From Gadus chalcogrammus (lineage: Eukaryota; Chordata; Actinopteri; Gadiformes; Gadidae), in the NCBI RefSeq assembly GCF_026213295.1, contig NC_079423.1:19490477-19554476 (forward strand): a DNA stretch of 64,000 nucleotides. The letters run 5' to 3'. The notes beneath the pieces are model-generated. The model made no database searches. It was not told the origin of the DNA and saw only the letters and a list, made by a program, of their open reading frames with translations. The position numbers and the translations under genes were made by a program. The first letter of the stretch is position 1. Each line of letters starts with the position of its first letter. Shown piece after piece: positions 56,023 to 64,000 of this stretch.

Positions 56023-56450
56023 TGTGTATGCCAGTGTTTGGTCGTAAACAGGTATGTGTTAGCATAGCAAACAACTGTAGCATTTCTGTTTTATGTAGCC
56101 ACACTAACATCATGTTTGGTCGTAAACAGGACCAACTGCAATCAGCTCATTGGGGCTGCTGCTGCTTTGCCAGGCTGATCTTGCCTTTCCACGCTACTCT
56201 GCTTCGCTGCTGCATTGCTGGCTGATATTGCCTTTCCACGCTACTCCGCTTCACTGCTGCTGCACGCCGTGTTGTTTACTTCACGTGCTTTGCTCCGGCT
56301 GGCACCGCGTGCCTACTGCCGCCTGTCGCTGCGGCGCACCCCCCCCGAGGTAGTTCTACCAAGGGTGTTCATCCAGTGTGCCTTTTAACCGGGGTTTCCC
56401 CCCATCCGTGTGTGCATGAGTGTTGATGTGTGTTCTAATTATTTGAATGA

Positions 56451-56665
56451 TTTGTTTTCTTTTGGTTTGATTACTTATCTAGTTCTGCGTTTATCTCAAC
56501 TATTTTGTGTGTATTGTTTTTCTTTTGGTTTGATTACTTATTTAGTTCTGCGTTTATCTCAACTATTTTGTGTGTATTGTTTGTTTTCTTTTGATTTGAT
56601 TACTTATTTAGTTTTGCGTTTATCTCAACTATTTTGTGTGTATTGTTTGTTTTCGTTTGGTTGCA
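56451..56665. repeat. Tandem repeat of about 62-66 bp in the element 1 LTR
   Basis: About 3.3 copies of a unit with cttttggtttgattactta and tatctcaactattttgtgtg. The upstream LTR fragment retains only the first unit. Confidence 0.88.
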
Positions 56666-56848
56666 TGGTGAAGATTTTGCATTGAAAAGGAAAGAAGTTA
56701 TTTAATAAATTGTATTTTTCTATAACATTTGAACTACGTCTCATGCCTTCTAAACGAGTGGACTTACCTGTGTGCTTTGCACTTTACATCAATTCCCTGA
56801 GGTGAAATTCCCAGGGTGGCGTTGTCGGTTCCTTTTTCTTATTTCTTA

Positions 56849-57236
56849 CGCCCCGTGCCCACTACCTCCGTCAGTTGTCCGTTGCCCATTGACTTTGAAT
56901 GGGGACGGTCGCGCAATGCATTGTGGATCCGTCCGTTGACTTGGAGCGTTCGCCACCGTCAAAAAGTTGAAAAATGTTCAACTTTTTCGGCAGCGACGGA
57001 TCCGTCATCCAATCAGATCGCGTATGCAAATTTAAGCACTGTGACGCGACTCGGGCTCTGACGATACTGGAAAGCGGGAAAGCGGGTAATCTTGCCTCGC
57101 AACAAGCAGGAAGAAGCGTGAAGAACCTGGCGAACCGATTTGATTGGCTGACGGATGCATCTGCAAAGACTACCCCCCCATCCGTCAGCCACGCCTTCTG
57201 ACGTCCGTTGACTGACGGTGCAGTGGGCACGAGGCG
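56849..57236. mobile_element. Harbinger-like MITE (388 bp)
   Basis: Ends cgccccgtgcccact and the complement of cgcctcgtgcccact (one mismatch in 15, similarity extending through cgtcagt), flanked by the 3-bp repeat TTA (56846-56848 and 57237-57239). A TTA/TAA duplication is typical of PIF/Harbinger. No coding capacity for a transposase. Repeated ccgtc-agt/ccgttgac motifs occur inside. Confidence 0.82.
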
Positions 57237-57287
57237 TTAGTTAGATCTTTTAGTTTATTTTCCTTTCGCCCACCACCTTGCCACACT

Positions 57288-57332
57288 TGGCGTTGTCGGC
57301 AGGATCACTTTTTTTTCGAACGGCTTAGACGT
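57288..57332 (+). other. Primer-binding site and leader fragment after the element 1 LTR
   Basis: tggcgttgtcggcaggat (57288-57305), two bases after the LTR end, then tcacttttttttcgaacggc and onwards to satellite. This is the 5' start of an element body, in the position of a 3' flank, and it is exactly the part missing from the upstream end of element 1. Confidence 0.8.
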
Positions 57333-60300
57333 GTGATCAAAAAGTGATTCTAACGCTCTGAAAAGCATTTTGCGCTCATAAACAAGAAATGTTGATATCT
57401 CTGTCAATTTCAATGCAAACGTGTTACTAAGCTCACCACAGGGTTGAAGGGCCAAACTCCACCATTTGGAAGTGATCAAAAAGTTATTCTAACGCTCTGA
57501 AAAACATTTTGCGCTCATAAACAAGAAATGTTGATATCTCTGTCAATTTCAATGCTAATGTGTTACTAAGCTCACCACAGGGTTATAGGGCCATTACTCC
57601 ACCATTTGGAAGTAGTTTTGAGCAAAATCAACAATGTAAGGTCAAAAACACATTGTTGGCCAAAAAGTGATTCTAGCGCTCTGAAAAGCATTTTGCGCTC
57701 ATAAAAATAAGACATGTTGATATCTCTGTCAATTTCAATGCAAACGCGTTACTAAGCTCACCACAGGGTTATAGGGCCATTACCCCACCATTTGGAAGTA
57801 GTTTTGAGCAAAATCAACAATGTAAGGTCAAAAACACATTGTTGGCCAAAAAGTGATTCTAGCGCTCTGAAAAGCATTTTGCGCTCATAAAAATAAGACA
57901 TGTTGATATCTCTGTCAATTTCAATGCAAACGTGTTACTAAGCTCACCACAGAGTTATAGGGCCATTACTCCACCATTTGGAAGTAGTTTTGAGCAAAAT
58001 CAACAATGTAAGGTCAAAAACACATTGTTGGCCAAAAAGTGATTCTTATCGCTCTGAAAAGCATTTTGCGCTCATAAAAATAAGACATGTTGATATCTCT
58101 GTCAATTTCAATGCAAACGTGTTACTAAGCTTACCAAAGGGTTGAAGGGCCAAACTCCACCATTTGGAAGTGATCAAAAAGTGATTCTAACGCTCTGAAA
58201 AGCATTTTGCGCTCATAAACAAGAAATGTTGATATCTCTGTCAATTTCAATGCAAACGTGTTACTAAGCTCACCACAGGGTTATAGGGCCATTACTCCAC
58301 CATTTGGAAGTAGTTTTGAGCAAAATCAACAATGTAAGGTCAAAAACACATTGTTGGCCAAAAAGTGATTCTAGCGCTCTGAAAAGCATTTTGCGCTCAT
58401 AAAAATAAGACATGTTGATATCTCTGTCAATTTCAATGCATTGGAAGTGATCAAAAAGTGATTCTAACGCTCTGAAAAGCATTTTGCGCTCATGAACAAG
58501 AAATGTTGATATCTCTGTCAATTTCAATGCAAACGTGTTACTAAGCTTACCAAAGGGTTGAAGGGCCAAACTCCACCATTTGGAAGTGATCAAAAAGTGA
58601 TTCTAACGCTCTGAAAAGCATTTTGCGCTCGTAAACAAGAAATGTTGATATCTCTGTCAATTTCAATGCAAACGTGTTACTAAGCTGACCGTAGCGTTAT
58701 AGGGCCAACTCCACCATTTGGAAGTGATCAAAAAGTGATTCTAACGCTCTGAAAAGCATTTTGCGCTCGTAAACAAGAAATGTTGATATCTCTGTCAATT
58801 TCAATGCAAACGTGTTACTAAGCTCACCACAGGTTTAAAGGGCCATTACTCCACCATTTGGAAGTAGTTTTGAGCAAAATCAACAATGTAAGGTCAAAAA
58901 CACATTGTGGGCCAAAAAGTGATTCTAGCGCTCTGAAAAGCATTTTGCGCTCATAAAAATAAGACATGTTGATATCTCTGTCAATTTCAATGCAAACGTG
59001 TTACTAAGCTTACCAAAGGGTTGAAGGGCCAAACTCCACCATTTGGAAGTGATCAAAAAGTGATTCTAACGCTCTGAAAAGCATTTTGCGCTCATAAACA
59101 AGAAATGTTGATATCTCTGTCAATTTCAATGCAAACGTGTTACTAAGCTCACCGTAGCGTTATAGGGCCAACTCCACCATTTGGAAGTGATCAAAAAGTG
59201 ATTCTAACGCTCTGAAAAGCATTTTGCACTCATAAACAAGAAATGTTGATATCTCTGTCAATTGCAATGCAAACGTGTTACTAAGCTCACCGTAGCGTTA
59301 TAGGGCCAACTCCACCATTTGGAAGTGATCAAAAAGTGATTCTAACGCTCTGAAAAGCATTTTGCGCTCATAAACAAGAAATGTTGATATCTCTGTCAAT
59401 TTCAATGCAAACGTGTTACTAAGCTCACCACAGGGTTATAGGGCCATTACTCCACCATTTGGAAGTAGTTTTGAGCAAAATCAACAATGTAAGGTCAAAA
59501 ACACATTGTTGGCCAAAAAGTGATTCTAGCGCTCTGAAAAGCATTTTGCGCTCATAAAAATAAGACATGTTGATATCTCTGTCAATTTCAATGCAAACGT
59601 GTTACTAAGCTTACCAAAGGGTTGAAGGGCCAAACTCCACCATTTGGAAGTAGTTTTGAGCAAAATCAACAATGTAAGGTCAAAAACACATTGTTGGCCA
59701 AAAAGTGATTCTAGCGCTCTGAAAAGCATTTTGCGCTCATAAAAATAAGACATGTTGATATCTCTGTCAATTTCAATGCATTGGAAGTGATCAAAAAGTG
59801 ATTCTAACGCTCTGAAAAGCATTTTGCGCTCATAAACAAGAAATGTTGATATCTCTGTCAATTTCAATGCAAACGTGTTACTAAGCTTACCAAAGGGTTG
59901 AAGGGCCAAACTCCACCATTTGGAAGTGATCAAAAAGTGATTCTAACGCTCTGAAAAGCATTTTGCGCTCGTAAACAAGAAATGTTGATATCTCTGTCAA
60001 TTTCAATGCAAACGTGTTACTAAGCTGACCGTAGCGTTATAGGGCCAACTCCACCATTTGGAAGTGATCAAAAAGTGATTCTAACGCTCTGAAAAGCATT
60101 TTGCGCTCGTAAACAAGAAATGTTGATATCTCTGTCAATTTCAATGCAAACGTGTTACTAAGCTCACCACAGGTTTAAAGGGCCATTACTCCACCATTTG
60201 GAAGTAGTTTTGAGCAAAATCAACAATGTAAGGTCAAAAACACATTGTGGGCCAAAAAGTGATTCTAGCGCTCTGAAAAGCATTTTGCGCTCATAAAAAT

Positions 60301-61138
60301 AAGACATGTTGATATCTCTGTCAATTTCAATGCAAACGTGTTACTAAGCTTACCAAAGGGTTGAAGGGCCAAACTCCACCATTTGGAAGTGATCAAAAAG
60401 TGATTCTAACGCTCTGAAAAGCATTTTGCGCTCATAAACAAGAAATGTTGATATCTCTGTCAATTTCAATGCAAACGTGTTACTAAGCTCACCGTAGCGT
60501 TATAGGGCCAACTCCACCATTTGGAAGTGATCAAAAAGTGATTCTAACGCTCTGAAAAGCATTTTGCACTCATAAACAAGAAATGTTGATATCTCTGTCA
60601 ATTTCAATGCAAACGTGTTACTAAGCTCACCGTAGCGTTATAGGGCAAACTCCACCATTTGGAAGTGATCAAAAAGTGATTCTAACGCTCTGAAAAGCAT
60701 TTTGCGCTCATAAACAAGAAATGTTGATATCTCTGTCAATTTCAATGCAAACGTGTTACTAAGCTCACCACAGGGTTATAGGGCCATTACTCCACCATTT
60801 GGAAGTAGTTTTGAGCAAAATCAACAATGTAAGGTCAAAAACACATTGTTGGCCAAAAAGTGATTCTAGCGCTCTGAAAAGCATTTTGCGCTCATAAAAA
60901 TAAGACATGTTGATATCTCTGTCAATTTCAATGCAAACGTGTTACTAAGCTTACCAAAGGGTTGAAGGGCCAAACTCCACCATTTGGAAGTGATCAAAAA
61001 GTGATTCTAACGCTCTGAAAAGCATTTTGCGCTCATAAACAAGAAATGTTGATATCTCTGTCAATTTCAATGCAAACGTGTTACTAAGCTCACCGTAGCG
61101 TTATAGGGCCAACTCCACCATTTGGAAGTGATTTGGAA

Positions 61139-61161
61139 GAGCGTTAGAGCGCAAAACGCTC
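61139..61161. repeat. Second copy of the fold-back micro-inversion
   Basis: Same junction as 38795-38817, with arms at 61139-61145 and 61155-61161. It lies on the other side of the gypsy block. Confidence 0.85.
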
Positions 61162-61767
61162 TGAAAAGCATTTTGCGCTCATAAAAATAAGACATGTTGA
61201 TATCTCTGTCAATTTCAATGCAAACGTGTTAATAAGCTTACCAAAGGGTTGAAGGGCCAAACTCCACCATTTGGAAGTGATCAAAAAGTGATTCTAACGC
61301 TCTGAAAAGCATTTTGCGCTCGTAAACAAGAAATGTTGATATCTCTGTCAATTTCAATGCAAACGTGTTACTAAGCTCATCACAGGTTTATAGGGCCATT
61401 ACTCCACCATTTGGAAGTAGTTTTGAGCAAAATCAACAATGTAAGGTCAAAAACACATTGTGGGCCAAAAAGTGATTCTAGCGCTCTGAAAAGCATTTTG
61501 CGCTCATAAAAATAAGACATGTTGATATCTCTGTCAATTTCAATGCAAACGTGTTACTAAGCTTACCAAAGGGTTGAAGGGCCAAACTCCACCATTTGGA
61601 AGTGATCAAAAAGTGATTCTAACGCTCTGAAAAGCATTTTGCGCTCATAAACAAGAAATGTTGATATCTCTGTCAATTTCAATGCAAACGTGTTACTAAG
61701 CTCACCACAGGGTTATAGGGCCATTACTCCACCATTTGGAAGTAGTTTTGAGCAAAATCAACAATGT

Positions 61768-62487
61768 CAGGTCAAAAACACATTGTTGGCCAAAAAGTCA
61801 TTCTAGCGCTCTGAAAAGCATTTTGCGCTCATAAAAATAAGACATGTTGATATCTCTGGCAATTTCAATGCAAACGCGTTACTAAGCTCACCACAGGGTT
61901 ATAGGGCCATTACTCCACCATTTGGAAGTAGTTTTGAGCAAAATCAACAATGTAAGGTCAAAAACACATTGTTGGCCAAAAAGTGATTCTGGCGCTCTGA
62001 AAAGCATTTTACGCTCATAAAAATAAGACATGTTGATATCTCTGTCAATTTCAATGCAAACGTGTTACTAAGCTCACCACAGGGTTATAGGGCCATTACT
62101 CCACCATTTGGAAGTAGTTTTGAGCAAAATCAACAATGTCAGGTCAAAAACACATTGTTGGCCAAAAAGTCATTCTAGCGCTCTGAAAAGCATTTTGCGC
62201 TCATAAAAATAAGACATGTTGATATCTCTGGCAATTTCAATGCAAACGCGTTACTAAGCTCACCACAGGGTTATAGGGCCATTACTCCACCATTTGGAAG
62301 TAGTTTTGAGCAAAATCAACAATGTAAGGTCAAAAACACATTGTTGGCCAAAAAGTGATTCTGGCGCTCTGAAAAGCATTTTACGCTCATAAAAATAAGA
62401 CATGTTGATATCTCTGTCAATTTCAATGCAAACGTGTTACTAAGCTCACCACAGAGTTATAGGGCCATTACTCCACCATTTGGAAGT
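61768..62487. repeat. Tandem 360-bp duplication within block B
   Basis: The rare run gtcaggtc, aaagtcattc, ctctggcaattt and ttttacgctc occurs in order from 61768 and again from 62128, 360 bp apart. It is a recent two-unit duplication. Confidence 0.8.
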
Positions 62488-64000
62488 AGTTTTGAGCAAA
62501 ATCAACAATGTAAGGTCAAAAACACATTGTTGGCCAAAAAGTGATTCTTATCGCTCTGAAAAGCATTTTGCGCTCATAAAAATAAGACATGTTGATATCT
62601 CTGTCAATTTCAATGCAAACGTGTTACTAAGCTTACCAAAGGGTTGAAGGGCCAAACTCCACCATTTGGAAGTGATCAAAAAGTGATTCTAACGCTCTGA
62701 AAAGCATTTTGCGCTCGTAAACAAGAAATGTTGATATCTCTGTCAATTTCAATGCAAACGTGTTACTAAGCTGACCGTAGCGTTATAGGGCCAACTCCAC
62801 CATTTGGAAGTGATCAAAAAGTGATTCTAACGCTCTGAAAAGCATTTTGCGCTCGTAAACAAGAAATGTTGATATCTCGGTCAATTTCAATGCAAACGTG
62901 TTACTAAGCTCACCACAGGTTTATAGGGCCATTACTCCACCATTTGGAAGTAGTTTTGAGCAAAATCAACAATGTAAGGTCAAAAACACATTGTGGGCCA
63001 AAAAGTGATTCTAGCGCTCTGAAAAGCATTTTGCGCTCATAAAAATAAGACATGTTGAAATCTCTGTCAATTTCAATGCAAACGTGTTACTAAGCTTACC
63101 AAAGGGTTGAAGGGCCAAACTCCACCATTTGGAAGTAGTTTTGAGCAAAATCAACAATGTAAGGTCAAAAACACATTGTTGGCCAAAAAGTGATTCTAGC
63201 GCTCTGAAAAGCATTTTGCGCTCATAAAAATAAGACATGTTGATATCTCTGTCAATTTAAATGCAAACGCGTTACTAAGCTCACCACAGGGTTATAGGGC
63301 CATTACTCCACCATTTGGAAGTAGTTTTGAGCAAAATCAACAATGTAAGGTCAAAAACACATTGTTGGCCAAAAAGTGATTCTAGCGCTCTGAAAAGCAT
63401 TTTGCGCTCATAAAAATAAGACATGTTGATATCTCTGTCAATTTCAATGCATTGGAAGTGATCAAAAAGTGATTCTAACGCTCTGAAAAGCATTTTGCGC
63501 TCATAAACAAGAAATGTTGATATCTCTGTCAATTTCAATGCAAACGTGTTACTAAGCTCACCGTAGCGTTATAGGGCCAACTCCACCATTTGGAAGTGAT
63601 CAAAAAGTGATTCTAACGCTCTGAAAAGCATTTTGCGCTCATAAACAAGAAATGTTGATATCTCTGTCAATTTCAATGCAAACGTGTTACTAAGCTCACC
63701 ACAGGGTTATAGGGCCATTACTCCACCATTTGGAAGTAGTTTTGAGCAAAATCAACAATGTCAGGTCAAAAACACATTGTTGGCCAAAAAGTGATTCTAG
63801 CGCTCTGAAAAGCATTTTGCGCTCATAAAAATAAGACATGTTGATATCTCTGTCAATTTCAATGCAAACGCGTTACTAAGCTCACCACAGGGTTATAGGG
63901 CCATTACTCCACCATTTGGAAGTAGTTTTGAGCAAAATCAACAATGTAAGGTCAAAAACACATTGTTGGCCAAAAAGTGATTCTAGCGCTCTGAAAAGCA

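Larger units (their letters stand above)
56027..57285 (+). repeat. Element 1 downstream LTR, second part
   Basis: Continues element 1 LTR after element 2 and ends ccttgccaca. It includes two copies of gtttggtcgtaaacagg (56035 and 56114), the region matching the upstream LTR fragment, AATAAA near 56705, and a MITE. It is followed directly by a primer-binding site. Confidence 0.85.
41957..57332 (+). mobile_element. Composite block: Ty3/gypsy element 1 with nested element 2 and a MITE
   Basis: A 15.4-kb non-satellite block within satellite B. Element 1: LTR fragment 41957-42280, gag-pol 42361-47551, downstream LTR 47600-57285, then a primer-binding site and partial leader to 57332. Element 2 (47982-56022) is inserted in the U3 part of the downstream LTR, and a MITE (56849-57236) further along it. 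The PR-RT-RNaseH-IN order defines Ty3/gypsy. Element 1 is broken by four frameshifts and a small RNase H deletion. Satellite on both sides is of the same B type. Confidence 0.93.
57333..64000. repeat. Satellite block B continuing right of the gypsy block
   Basis: Units of about 138-141 and 184 bp, with the same rare variants as left of the insertion (gctgaccgtagcgttatag at 58683, 60023 and 62771; truncated aatgcattggaag units). A duplication of about 1340 bp links 58685 to 60025. The array runs to the end of the window; no gene is seen. Confidence 0.93.

Noticed and set aside
56816..57230. ORFs of 75-119 codons inside the MITE
   Set aside because: Non-autonomous MITE sequence; no transposase motif in any frame.
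57331..57336. acgtgt at both edges of the gypsy block as a target-site duplication
   Set aside because: Element 1 lacks its genuine ends, so a TSD is not expected; a six-base match is likely chance or junction microhomology.
18380..63538. Dozens of minus-strand open frames of 60-135 codons in the satellite (for example 59526-59933, 24603-24914)
   Set aside because: They repeat with the monomers, share the same few phrases, and exist because some unit lengths (138, 141) are multiples of three. No domain, start context or conservation beyond the repeat itself.

Overview
This window is eukaryotic repeat-dominated DNA, almost certainly from a ray-finned (teleost-like) fish. The evidence is the repeat repertoire: an L1 LINE with a fish-type ORF1/ORF2 layout, a hAT element with GGGGCCC-rich ends, a pogo/Tigger C-terminus of the kind common in fish, Ty3/gypsy elements with matching leaders, and exons of a multicopy fish gene family. 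No prokaryotic gene, operon or CRISPR array is present, and no intact host gene was found. The species cannot be named from the sequence.

Layout. (1) 1-2371: AT-rich tandem satellite (units of about 141 and 185 bp) carrying a 240-bp copy of the 5' end of the neighbouring L1 at 732-971. (2) 2372-11300: a full-length L1 inserted in the satellite with an 11-bp target-site duplication (TSD). It is interrupted by a hAT element in ORF1 (3487-4766, 8-bp TSD) and by a TTAA-flanked DNA transposon in ORF2 (8448-10285), which itself contains a pogo-like fragment. (3) 11301-12270: satellite. (4) 12271-18438: a 6.2-kb non-satellite island with decayed minus-strand exons of a multicopy fish gene family. 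One exon is split by an intact non-LTR retrotransposon (14244-17408, ORF of 1031 aa, 11-bp TSD). (5) 18439-18538: 100-N assembly gap. (6) 18539-33812: satellite block A (alternating units of about 195 and 106 bp, duplicated at about 4.4 kb scale). (7) 33813-41956: satellite block B (about 138-141 and 184 bp units). (8) 41957-57332: two nested Ty3/gypsy elements. A decayed element 1 carries a younger element 2, with intact frames, inside the U3 of its downstream LTR; that LTR also holds a 388-bp Harbinger-like MITE. (9) 57333-64000: block B-type satellite again.

The parts form an insertion history rather than a pathway. A satellite array received an L1, a gene-bearing segment and a gypsy element; these were hit by younger elements, while the array kept duplicating. 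The best functional signal is in the gypsy elements. In element 2 the slippery heptamer GGGAAAC touches the gag stop codon and is followed, after 5 nt, by a hairpin whose stem is retained in the diverged element 1. This predicts -1 ribosomal frameshifting for Gag-Pol. Element 2 and the 14.2-17.4 kb LINE are the only elements with complete-looking coding capacity. I found no convincing wholly novel system; the more unusual observations are the L1 fragment copied into the satellite, the LTR followed by a primer-binding site at the wrong end of element 1, and the high-order satellite duplications.
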